From an uncultured Nocardioides sp. (GTDB taxonomy: Bacteria; Actinomycetota; Actinomycetes; Propionibacteriales; Nocardioidaceae): a stretch of 14,079 nucleotides of DNA. The notes beneath the pieces were generated by a model, which saw only the letters and a program-made list of their open reading frames with translations, was not told the DNA's origin and did no database searches. The stretch covers positions 1 to 14,079 of the forward strand of contig NZ_CAMPGZ010000104.1 in the NCBI RefSeq assembly GCF_946885725.1, given 5' to 3'. This document shows, in pieces, positions 1 through 6,135 of the stretch (position 1 is the first letter of the stretch; every line of letters starts with the position of its first letter). The translations under genes were made by a program, and so were the position numbers.

Positions 1-339
1 CCTCCCGAGGACGTCGAGGAGATCGTCGCCGGAAACATCTACCACCGGCACGTGCTGCTCGGGCCCGAGATGGAGCTGCGGATCACCAGCAACCTCTCCG
101 CGGAGGTGAAGCGCGACGGCGTCGAGGTCGCCCGCACCGACGAACCCGAGGCGCTCACCGGCGACGTCGCGGGCGTGCTCGCGTCGATGGCGGACACGCT
201 TGCAGAAACGGGCGGGACGACGGCCGCCGGTGACGTGGTGATCACCGGGTCCGTCGTCCCGCCCGTGCCTTTGTCGGCGGGGTTGTGGGCGGTCACCTTC
301 ACCGGTCTCGGCGAGGTGACCGTCCGCGTCACACCCTGA
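1..339 (+). CDS. 2-keto-4-pentenoate hydratase / FAH-superfamily protein, C-terminal part (5' truncated)
   Basis: The reading frame is open from the first base to the TGA at 337-339, giving 112 residues without a start, so the gene begins outside the window. The visible part fits the C-terminal half of the MhpD-like fumarylacetoacetate hydrolase superfamily. It has a LGPEMELRI strand, a segment running to a conserved AAGDVVITGSVVPPVPL loop (the usual GD.V.TG...P..P of this family), and a closing GLGEVTVRV strand. Members hydrate 2-hydroxypentadienoate-type products of meta-cleavage or decarboxylate 2-oxo-3-enedioates, using a divalent metal bound in the missing N-terminal part. The exact reaction therefore cannot be settled here. 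Its stop overlaps the convergent membrane-protein gene by 11 bases. Whether it belongs to the catabolic island to its right is unknown. Confidence 0.85.
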   Translation, partial: PPEDVEEIVAGNIYHRHVLLGPEMELRITSNLSAEVKRDGVEVARTDEPEALTGDVAGVLASMADTLAETGGTTAAGDVVITGSVVPPVPLSAGLWAVTFTGLGEVTVRVTP

Positions 340-925
340 CCGGCTCGGCGACCGCGGGGCCCTCCGCCTCGGCCGCCGCGACCAGGCGGGCGTGCCGCAG
401 GCCCATCAGGGCCAGCGCCAGCAGGACCGCCGCCGCCACGAACGCCGCCACCGCGGCCCACCCGGCGATGGTGCCGATGGTCGCGAACGCGAAGCCGTAG
501 AGCAGCAGGCCACGCAGGGTGTTGCCCATGAACAGGGTCTGCCGCAGCTGGCCGAGAGCCTGGCCCTCCTCGGACGCCTTCTCCTCGTCGCTGAGCGCGA
601 GGTACTCGCTGCTCACCTCGGAGTAGGTGCGCCCGTCGGAGGCCGCGTTCATGTGGGCGAGGATGTAGTGGTCGGCGTACGCGCGGGCCTCGGGTCCGCT
701 GTCGAGCGGGCTGCCGGCGAACTCCTCCAGCGCGGCGGCGTCCTCCTCCGGCAGGCTGGCGAGCGCCTCGCCCTCGGGCATCACGATGTCCTGCGCGGAC
801 AGCTGGTCGGCCACCTGGTTCCCGACGAACACGTTGGCCCACGTCAGCAGGCCGCCCGCGACGAGCAGGACGACGACGAGCGCGAGGCCCGTCCAGGAGA
901 CGAGTCGGTCGAGGGCGGATCTCAT
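329..925 (-). CDS. Small actinobacterial membrane protein of the family often misnamed 'aromatic ring-opening dioxygenase LigA'
   Basis: This predicts a 198-residue protein. Hydrophobic segment one is at about residues 12-33. A polar, probably extracytoplasmic region spans roughly 35-135 and contains FAGSPLDSGPEARAYADHYILAHM and GRTYSEV. A long hydrophobic stretch at about 139-178 can hold two more helices, followed by a short cytoplasmic tail. The layout of one N-terminal helix, a soluble domain with an 'AYADHYILxH...GRTYxEV' core and C-terminal helices matches a family I recall from many actinobacterial genomes, where it carries the misleading name LigA. No dioxygenase residues are visible, and the function is unknown. 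I chose the ATG at 925 because a GAAAGG ribosome-binding site sits 8 bases upstream. The longer frame up to 982 adds a charged, non-hydrophobic leader. The 3' end overlaps the convergent hydratase gene by 11 bases. Confidence 0.8.
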   Translation of the reverse strand: MRSALDRLVSWTGLALVVVLLVAGGLLTWANVFVGNQVADQLSAQDIVMPEGEALASLPEEDAAALEEFAGSPLDSGPEARAYADHYILAHMNAASDGRTYSEVSSEYLALSDEEKASEEGQALGQLRQTLFMGNTLRGLLLYGFAFATIGTIAGWAAVAAFVAAAVLLALALMGLRHARLVAAAEAEGPAVAEPVRV

Positions 926-998
926 GACATGTGCCTTTCGGAGTCGGTTTCGGACATGTCCATTCCACCGACCCGGAGGCACGTGCCGGATGGGTCTT

Positions 999-1015
999 CC
1001 GGCCCCCTCGGCCGG
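999..1015 (-). terminator. GC-rich hairpin after the aldehyde dehydrogenase gene
   Basis: A perfect 6-bp stem, CCGGCC / GGCCGG, encloses a 5-base loop. It begins about 9 bases past the stop codon of the minus-strand aldehyde dehydrogenase gene. There is no T-tract. High-GC actinobacteria often use such hairpins as terminators, so the position at an operon end makes this plausible but unproven. Confidence 0.4.
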
Positions 1016-1023
1016 GCCTCAGG

Positions 1024-2484
1024 TCACCAGCTGACGGCGACGTACTTCGACTCGAGGTAGTCGAGCATCCCTTCATGCCCGCCCTCGCGGCCGATGCCGC
1101 TCTGCTTGGTGCCGCCGAACGGCGCGGCCGGGTCGCTGACGAGGCCGCGATTGAGCCCGACCATCCCGGAGTCGAGCGCCTCGCTGACCCGCAGGCCACG
1201 CGCGAGGTCGCCGGTGTAGACGTAGGACACCAGGCCGAACTCGGTGTCGTTGGCCATCCGCACCGCCTCCGCCTCGTCGGTGAACGTGACGATCGGCGCG
1301 ACCGGCCCGAAGATCTCCTCACCCAGGATCGGCGCCCCCAGCGGTACGTCGGTCAGCACGGTCGGCTCGTAGTAGAAGCCCTCGCGCTCCGGACGCGTCC
1401 CGCCCACGACCACGCGGCCGCCGGCGTCGACGGTGCTCGTCACGAGCTCGTGCACCTTGGTCACCGCGTCCTCGTTGACGAGCGGACCGACCTGGGTGTC
1501 GTCGTCGATGCCCGGCCCGACCCGCAGCGCCGACATCCGCTCGGCCAAGCGGCGGCTGAACTCGTCGGCCACGGATGCCTCGACGTAGAAGCGGTTCGCG
1601 GCCGTGCACGCCTCGCCGCCGTTGCGCATCTTGGCGATCATCGCGCCGTCGACGGCGGCGTCGAGGTCGGCGTCGGCGAACACCAGGAACGGCGCGTTGC
1701 CGCCGAGCTCCATCGAGCAGTTCACGACCTGGTCGGCGGCCTCCTTGAGCAGGATCCGGCCGACCTCGGTGGAGCCGGTGAACGACAGCTTGCGCACCCG
1801 CGGGTCGTGCAGCATCGCAGACACGACGGCTCCCGAACGCCGGGCGGGAAGCACGTTGACCGCGCCGGCCGGAACGCCCGCGTCGGCGAGGATCTGCCCC
1901 ATCAGCAGCGCGGTGAGCGGGGTGTCGCTGGCCGGCTTCAGGATCACCGTGCAGCCGGCGGCGAGCGCCGGGCCGATCTTGCGGGTGGCCATCGCAGCCG
2001 GGAAGTTCCACGGCGTGACGAGCACGCAGATGCCGACCGGCTGGTGCAGCACGACGATCTTGTTGGCGCCCGACGGCGCGGTCATCACGCTGCCCGCGCC
2101 GCGCACCGCCTCCTCGGCGTACCAGCGGAAGAACTCCGCGGCGTAGGCGACCTCGCCGCGCGCGTCGGTCAGCGCCTTGCCGTTCTCCAGCGAGATCAGG
2201 TGAGCCAGCTCGTCGGCGCGGCCGGTCATCAGCTCGAACGCGCGCCGGAGGATCTCCGACCGCTCGCGCGGCGACGTCGCGGCCCAGCCGGCGGCCGCGG
2301 CCTCGGCGGCGTCGACGGCCTTGATCGCGTCGTCGACCGAGCCGTCGGCCACGGTGGTGAGCACCTTGCCGGTCGCCGGGTCGATCACGTCGAAGCGGCC
2401 GCCGTCCGACGCGGCCGTCCAGGCGCCACCGACGTACAGGTCGGTGGAGAGGTCGCTGATCTTGTCGAGGCTGAAGTCGCCCAT
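1024..2484 (-). CDS. NAD(P)-dependent succinate-semialdehyde-type aldehyde dehydrogenase (GabD-like)
   Basis: This 486-residue protein is full length for the ALDH superfamily. Landmarks are TPWNFP (157-162, catalytic Asn160), KPASDTP (183-189, NADP-pocket Lys), FTGSTEVG (235-242, nucleotide loop), ELGGNAPF (general base Glu259), GGEACTAANR (nucleophile Cys293) and EEIFGPVAP (389-397). The end reads PFGGTKQSGIGREGGHEGMLDYLESKYVAV, typical of succinate-semialdehyde dehydrogenases. It oxidises a semialdehyde to the acid in the cytosol, and the true substrate is not readable. The ATG at 2484 is preceded by AAGGAG at good spacing. It is the last gene of a minus-strand run behind the M24 hydrolase (54-base gap with a hairpin). 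It probably performs the final oxidation of the pathway encoded here. SSADH is also the step that follows C-C cleavage and methylaminobutyrate oxidation in nicotine catabolism, a parallel to the neighbouring hydrolase. Confidence 0.9.
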   Translation of the reverse strand: MGDFSLDKISDLSTDLYVGGAWTAASDGGRFDVIDPATGKVLTTVADGSVDDAIKAVDAAEAAAAGWAATSPRERSEILRRAFELMTGRADELAHLISLENGKALTDARGEVAYAAEFFRWYAEEAVRGAGSVMTAPSGANKIVVLHQPVGICVLVTPWNFPAAMATRKIGPALAAGCTVILKPASDTPLTALLMGQILADAGVPAGAVNVLPARRSGAVVSAMLHDPRVRKLSFTGSTEVGRILLKEAADQVVNCSMELGGNAPFLVFADADLDAAVDGAMIAKMRNGGEACTAANRFYVEASVADEFSRRLAERMSALRVGPGIDDDTQVGPLVNEDAVTKVHELVTSTVDAGGRVVVGGTRPEREGFYYEPTVLTDVPLGAPILGEEIFGPVAPIVTFTDEAEAVRMANDTEFGLVSYVYTGDLARGLRVSEALDSGMVGLNRGLVSDPAAPFGGTKQSGIGREGGHEGMLDYLESKYVAVSW

Positions 2485-2502
2485 CGTGTGTCTCCTTCTG
2501 CT

Positions 2503-2531
2503 CGGCTGGTCTCGACAGGCTCGACCAGCCG
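2503..2531. repeat. Intergenic inverted repeat (REP-like), 9-bp perfect stem
   Basis: The arms CGGCTGGTC (2503-2511) and GACCAGCCG (2523-2531) pair perfectly around an 11-base loop reading TCTCGACAGGC. The TCGACAGGCTCGACC core resembles short palindromic intergenic repeats that I recall being scattered in Nocardioidaceae and related actinobacteria. It lies between the M24 hydrolase stop and the ribosome-binding site of the aldehyde dehydrogenase, so in RNA it could attenuate transcription or stabilise the 3' end of the upstream message. No T-tract follows. Confidence 0.5.
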
Positions 2532-2538
2532 GCGGGTG

Positions 2539-3801
2539 TCAGTACGGGTTCGCGACGACCAGGTCCTGCGCCGGGAACAGCGTGAGGATCTTCGGGCCGT
2601 CCTCGGTGACGACGACCTCCTCCTCGATCCGGGCGGCGGAGAAGCCGTCGCTGGCGGGGCAGTAGGTCTCGAGCGCGAACACCATGCCGACCTGCAGCTC
2701 GACCGGCTCCTTCATGGAGTTGAGCCGGGAGATGATCGGCCGCTCGTGCAGCCCGAGCCCGAGACCGTGCGCGAACTGGAGGCCGAACGCCTCCATCTCG
2801 CTGCCGAAGCCGAACTCCTCGGCCCTGGGCAGCAGCGCGGCGACCTCGTCGGTGCCGACGCCGGCCTTGATGCCGTCGAGGCCGCGGTCCATCCACTCGC
2901 GCGCCTTCTTGTAGGCGTCGCGCTGCGGCTGCGTCGCCGAGCCGACGGAGAACGTGCGGTAGTAGCAGGTCCGGTAGCCGTTGAACGAGTGGATGATGTC
3001 GAAGAACGCCTGGTCGCCCGGCCGGATCAGCCGGTCGGTGAAGTTGTGCGGGTGCGGGTTGCACCGCTCGCCGGAGATCGCGTTGATCGCCTCGACCTGG
3101 TCCGACCCCATCTCGTAGAGCCGCTTGTTGGCGAGCGCGACGATCTGGTTCTCGCGTACGCCGGGCTTCAGCGTCTCGACGATGTCTTGGTAGACGCCGT
3201 CGACCATCGCCGCGGCCTGGTTGAGCAGCATGATCTCGTCGGGCGACTTGATGCAGCGCGCGTCGAGCATCAGCTGCTGGGCGTCCACGACGCGCAGGCC
3301 CTGCCGCTCCATCTCGAACAGGAACGGCGGCTCCACGATGTCGACGCCGACCGGCATGTCGGCGACGCCGGCATCGACAAGCAGCCCCTTGATCTCCTTG
3401 ACCGCGTCCTCCATCAGGCCGACGGTCGGCGCGACGGCGCCGCGGAAGCCGAGGAAGCCGGCGCGGTAGTTCTCGTCGGGCACCCAGCGGGAGTACTTCT
3501 TGTGGTGCTTCACCGCCGAGCCGAAGTCCCACAGCACCGGGTCCTTGCCGCGCGCGAGCAGCGCGTAGCGGATCATCTTGTCGCCGAGGGCACCGCCGAT
3601 CCACGTCTGCGTGGTGTAGCGGATGTTGTAGAAGTCGAAGAGCAGGAACGCCCCGCACTCGCTGCTCTCCAGCGCCGACTTGGCGCGCCCGATGCGATAG
3701 TCACGCAGCCGCGCGAAGTCGACACGCTCCTCGTAGTCGACCCCCATGTGCCCCGGCGCGGGAAGCGGCGCCTGACCGCGCGACTGGCCCCCGTCGGTCA
3801 C
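2539..3801 (-). CDS. M24-family hydrolase, creatinase / DddP-like (annotated as Xaa-Pro aminopeptidase in relatives)
   Basis: A 420-residue protein with the two-domain layout of the family: an N-terminal creatinase domain (about 30-180, containing FDFYNIRYTT) and a C-terminal pita-bread domain (about 185-415). Metal-ligand positions of ordinary M24 peptidases are only partly kept. Asp268 (FFDII), His345 (FAHGLGLGLHE), Glu378 (ALETY) and Glu393 (RIEEE) are present, but the second Asp of D-x10-D is Cys279 in GYRTCYYRTF. Creatinase also loses that Asp (GYYTALERT) and has a catalytic His in an HNP-V context. Here PHNFTDRLIRPGD places His252 equivalently. It may therefore hydrolyse a C-N bond in a small molecule rather than a peptide. 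DMSP lyase DddP is another member of this fold. The start is GTG 3801, with GGGAGGG about 8 bases upstream, only 3 bases after the oxidoreductase stop, so it is translationally linked. Confidence 0.8.
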   Translation of the reverse strand: MTDGGQSRGQAPLPAPGHMGVDYEERVDFARLRDYRIGRAKSALESSECGAFLLFDFYNIRYTTQTWIGGALGDKMIRYALLARGKDPVLWDFGSAVKHHKKYSRWVPDENYRAGFLGFRGAVAPTVGLMEDAVKEIKGLLVDAGVADMPVGVDIVEPPFLFEMERQGLRVVDAQQLMLDARCIKSPDEIMLLNQAAAMVDGVYQDIVETLKPGVRENQIVALANKRLYEMGSDQVEAINAISGERCNPHPHNFTDRLIRPGDQAFFDIIHSFNGYRTCYYRTFSVGSATQPQRDAYKKAREWMDRGLDGIKAGVGTDEVAALLPRAEEFGFGSEMEAFGLQFAHGLGLGLHERPIISRLNSMKEPVELQVGMVFALETYCPASDGFSAARIEEEVVVTEDGPKILTLFPAQDLVVANPY

Positions 3802-3804
3802 GGC

Positions 3805-4833
3805 TCAACCCTCCCTGGACTCGTCGTCTGCGGCGCCGAGGCCGTCGTCGACCTCGACGTTCTCCGGCTTCAGCTCGATGCCTGACGCTGCGGCCTGCAG
3901 GTCGAGCAGGATCGCGAAGTCCTCGTCGACCCGGCCGCTGCCGACACTGGCCTGCACCAGCTGCGCGGTCACGGCGGCGACCGGCATCGGTACGTCGAGC
4001 TGACGCGCCGCCGCGAGGCCGAGGTCGAAGTCCTTGCGCAGCAGGATCGGCGTGAACGTCGGGGTGTAGTCGAGGTTGACGAACGCCGGCGTCTTGTAGC
4101 GGGTGAACACCGAGCCCATCACCGAGTTGTTGAGGAACTCGAGGAAGGCGTGACGCGGTACGCCGCCCTTCTCGGCGAGCACGGTGATCTCGGCGAGCGA
4201 CTGGGTGACCACGCCGAGCATCAGGTTGTGGCAGATCTTCACCAGCCGGGCGACGTCGCCCTCGCCGACGTACGTCACCGACTTGCCGATGTGGTCGAGC
4301 AGCGGCGCGTAGCGGCGGTAGGTCTCCTCGGGCCCGGAGACGACCAGGGTGAGCTGGCCGGCGCGGACCACCTTGCCGTTGCCGCTGACCGGCGCGGAGA
4401 GGAAGTCGACGCCGCGGGCCTCGCACGCCTCGCGCATCGCGGCCGAGGAGTCGGGCGACACCGTCGAGCAGTCGACGACGGCGCCGGGCACGTGGTCGGG
4501 GTCGGCGATCAGGCCGCCCTCGCCGAGCAGCACCTGCTCCAGGTCGGCGGGTGTGGACACCATCGTGAAGACGACGTCGAGGTCGCGCAGGTCGCCGATG
4601 GTGTCGGCGACGGTGCAGCCGAGCTCGGCGAGCGGCTCGGCCTTGGCGCGGGTGCGGTTCCAGACGGTGAGGTCGGTGCCGGCCCTGGCGAGCCGGGCGG
4701 CCATCGCAGCGCCCATCCGGCCGGTGCCGATCCAGCCGACGCGGGGCCCGGTGCTGTCCTCGCTGCTGTCCCGCCTGTTGTCCTCTGGGCGGGGCTCGGC
4801 GGCGGGGTCGGTCGTGGCGACGGTGTCAGTCAT
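3805..4833 (-). CDS. NAD(P)-dependent oxidoreductase of the 3-hydroxyisobutyrate dehydrogenase family
   Basis: This predicts 342 residues. An acidic, low-complexity leader of about 30 residues precedes the Rossmann motif GWIGTGRMG (33-41), and VWNRTR (58-63) ends beta-2. The family substrate loop is APVSGNGKVVRAGQLT (147-162), with SGN where SGG is usual. The catalytic lysine is Lys199 in KICHNLMLG, with the partner Asn203. LRKDFDLGLAA (265-275, Lys267) begins the C-terminal helical domain. Enzymes of this family oxidise beta-hydroxyacids to semialdehydes or run in reverse, and the substrate here is unknown. The ATG at 4833 was preferred over the in-frame codon at 4848 because AAAGGTGG lies just upstream of it. 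It is the first gene of the operon with the M24 hydrolase and the aldehyde dehydrogenase. Its promoter region carries one of three LacI-type palindromes. Confidence 0.85.
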   Translation of the reverse strand: MTDTVATTDPAAEPRPEDNRRDSSEDSTGPRVGWIGTGRMGAAMAARLARAGTDLTVWNRTRAKAEPLAELGCTVADTIGDLRDLDVVFTMVSTPADLEQVLLGEGGLIADPDHVPGAVVDCSTVSPDSSAAMREACEARGVDFLSAPVSGNGKVVRAGQLTLVVSGPEETYRRYAPLLDHIGKSVTYVGEGDVARLVKICHNLMLGVVTQSLAEITVLAEKGGVPRHAFLEFLNNSVMGSVFTRYKTPAFVNLDYTPTFTPILLRKDFDLGLAAARQLDVPMPVAAVTAQLVQASVGSGRVDEDFAILLDLQAAASGIELKPENVEVDDGLGAADDESREG

Positions 4834-4843
4834 GGGCCACCTT

Positions 4844-4857
4844 TGCAATCGTTTGTA
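4844..4857 (-). promoter_or_regulatory. Putative LacI-family operator O1
   Basis: Read on the minus strand the site is TACAAACGATTGCA, centred on CG at 4850-4851. It agrees with the two other sites (6007-6020, 6075-6088) at 11 of 14 positions. A central CpG is the usual feature of LacI/GalR operators. It lies just downstream of the TTGACA promoter of the oxidoreductase operon, where bound repressor would block transcription start. Confidence 0.6.
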
Positions 4858-4885
4858 CCAGCGTCACGGTAGGGGTCGGTGTCAA
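4857..4885 (-). promoter_or_regulatory. Putative promoter of the oxidoreductase-M24-ALDH operon
   Basis: On the minus strand a perfect TTGACA (4880-4885) is followed after 17 bases by a weak GCTGGT (4857-4862). The -35 context GGCTTGACA is shared with the promoter at 6020-6048. In both, the distance from the -35 box to the centre of the LacI-type palindrome is identical. The -10 box is poor, which makes the exact start uncertain. Confidence 0.45.
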
Positions 4886-4891
4886 GCCTGG

Positions 4892-5965
4892 TCAAGCGGG
4901 GCCGAGCAGGTGCCGGGCGAGCCAGTCGGCGGTGCGCGGACGGTGCCACGGGGCGACGTTGGCGCAGCCGTGGTTGCCGTTCTCGAGCATCAGCATCTCG
5001 ACGGGACCGGACACCGCGGCGCGCAGCTTCTCGGCCTGCTGCCAGGGGAACAGCCGGTCGCGCCGGCCGAAGACGATGAGCAGCGGCGCGACCAGGTCAC
5101 CGGCCACGTCGGCGATGCCCAGGGTCAGCGCGATCGCGCGCGCGGTCGCCTCGTCCGAGGCACCGGACCGCACCCGGAACGTGTCCCGGGTCAGCTGGGG
5201 CAGGCCCTCCCAGCACTCGCCGAAGTTGAACGGGCCGGCGAGCGAGACGCACGCCTTGACCCGGTCGCCCAGGGCCGCGCTTACGCGCGGCGCGTAGTAG
5301 CCGCCGAGGCTCACGCCCCAGGTGCCGAGCCGCGCCCGGTCCACGCCCTCGCAGTCCTCGAGGAAGTCCCAGACCGCTTCCGCGACTGGGGACCAGTCGC
5401 CGCGGATCGGTACGTCGTACTCCGCCTCACCCTGCCCGGGACCGTCGATGCTCAGGGTGGCGAGGCCACGGACCAGGAAGGTCTGCTCGGTGGAGCGCAG
5501 CTCCTCCTTGGTGGAGTCGAGTCCGGAGAACAGCACCACGACCGGGTGCCGGCCGACGCCGTTCGGGAGCCGGAGGACACCGGCGAGGTGTGTGCCCTCG
5601 AACGGGATCTCGACACGGCGGCCGGGCGGGTCGAGGTAGGGCAGGGCGTCGTTCAGGCAGGCGACCGCCTTCTCGTGCGCGGCGCGCATCTGGTGGCGGT
5701 CGACGACGAAGACGAACTTGGCGAAGTGGTAGTAGACCGCGGCCTGGCTCAGGTGCTCGCCGGCCGAGCGGGTGCGACCCTCGTCGAGCGCCTCGCGGCC
5801 GAGCGCCTCGTGCTCGGCGGCGACCGCCGACCAGGCGGCGCACCAGTCCTCCCAGTGCTCGAGGCCGGCGGTGACGCGCTCGAAGTCGGCCACGGTCACG
5901 CCGTTGACGGTGAATCGCGGACCCCAGTGCGCCACGGCCGACGCCACCAGCGGGTCCTGCACCAT
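4892..5965 (-). CDS. Alpha/beta hydrolase, 2,6-dihydroxypseudooxynicotine hydrolase-like (probable C-C bond hydrolase)
   Basis: A 357-residue protein with a helical N-terminal region (HWGPRFTVNGVTVADFERV..HWEDWC..W, then AGEHLSQAAVYYHFAKFVF), an inserted linker, and an alpha/beta-hydrolase core from about residue 118. The nucleophile is Ser219 in GTWGVSLGG, the acid is Asp303 in FGRRDRLFP and the base is His332 in NGNHGCAN. Glu250 in FNFGECWEG lies 31 residues after the serine. This is the spacing I recall for Ser217 and Glu248 of the Paenarthrobacter pAO1 nicotine enzyme, where the glutamate aids retro-Claisen C-C cleavage. Family size and N-terminal motifs also fit. FrsA/DUF1100-type esterases are the main alternative. 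I took the ATG at 5965 because GGGAGGAG precedes it at 7 bases. The longer frame to 6163 would run through the promoter and both operators of the divergent region. Confidence 0.82.
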   Translation of the reverse strand: MVQDPLVASAVAHWGPRFTVNGVTVADFERVTAGLEHWEDWCAAWSAVAAEHEALGREALDEGRTRSAGEHLSQAAVYYHFAKFVFVVDRHQMRAAHEKAVACLNDALPYLDPPGRRVEIPFEGTHLAGVLRLPNGVGRHPVVVLFSGLDSTKEELRSTEQTFLVRGLATLSIDGPGQGEAEYDVPIRGDWSPVAEAVWDFLEDCEGVDRARLGTWGVSLGGYYAPRVSAALGDRVKACVSLAGPFNFGECWEGLPQLTRDTFRVRSGASDEATARAIALTLGIADVAGDLVAPLLIVFGRRDRLFPWQQAEKLRAAVSGPVEMLMLENGNHGCANVAPWHRPRTADWLARHLLGPA

Positions 5966-6006
5966 GCGCCTGCTCCTCCCGTCCATCGACCGCGCCTGCA
6001 ACGTCC

Positions 6007-6020
6007 TGCAAACGAGTGCA
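6007..6020 (+). promoter_or_regulatory. Putative LacI-family operator O2
   Basis: TGCAAACGAGTGCA is centred on CG at 6013-6014; the outer bases C6006 and G6021 extend the symmetry. It directly follows the -10 box of the minus-strand hydrolase promoter and covers its expected transcription start. Its centre is 68 bases from that of O3, so a repressor dimer pair could cover or loop the whole divergent region. Confidence 0.65.
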
Positions 6021-6048
6021 GCCTCACGCACGAATGGCGCGCTGTCAA
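6020..6048 (-). promoter_or_regulatory. Putative promoter of the C-C hydrolase gene
   Basis: On the minus strand a perfect TTGACA (6043-6048) and GAGGCT (6020-6025) are separated by 17 bases. GAGGCT differs in one base from the TAGGCT boxes seen upstream of two other genes in this window. The expected start near 6013 lies inside operator O2 and would give a leader of about 48 bases with a strong ribosome-binding site. Confidence 0.6.
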
Positions 6049-6073
6049 GCCCATCGCGGGGCTGCAACCGGTG

Positions 6074-6102
6074 CTGCAAACGCTTGCATCTTGCGCTACG
6101 GT
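6074..6102 (+). promoter_or_regulatory. Putative promoter of the binding-protein-like / MFS operon
   Basis: TACGGT at 6097-6102 fits the actinobacterial TANNNT -10 box and lies 33 bases before the start codon at 6136. No good -35 box is visible; the bases at the expected place (6074-6079, CTGCAA) are part of operator O3. Repressor bound to O3 would occlude this promoter. Confidence 0.4.
6075..6088 (+). promoter_or_regulatory. Putative LacI-family operator O3
   Basis: TGCAAACGCTTGCA is centred on CG at 6081-6082, and the half sites TGCAAA and CTTGCA match at five of six positions. It is almost identical to O2 and to the minus-strand reading of O1. It sits in the -35/spacer region of the rightward promoter. 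Confidence 0.65.
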
Positions 6103-6135
6103 GACCCCGTCGCCGCGCCGCCTCGAGGAGCCGCC

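Noticed and set aside
1319..3658. 779-codon minus-strand frame overlapping two real genes in another frame
   Set aside because: The Arg/Gly/Ala-rich product is an out-of-frame reading of the aldehyde dehydrogenase and M24 genes; no motif supports it.
931..3885. 984-codon open frame on the plus strand
   Set aside because: It lies opposite the aldehyde dehydrogenase and M24 hydrolase, which have clear family motifs; its product is Arg/Val/His/Asp-rich with no recognisable domain, as expected of antisense frames in GC-rich DNA.
5997..6010. A fourth LacI-like site (TGCAACGTCCTGCA) next to O2
   Set aside because: The TGCA arms are present but the CG is off-centre and the half-site spacing differs from the other three, so it is more likely a chance flank.
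6016..6135. N-terminal extension of the binding-protein-like gene as a possible signal peptide
   Set aside because: The 40 residues are not a hydrophobic export signal and the DNA contains operator O3 and the TACGGT box.
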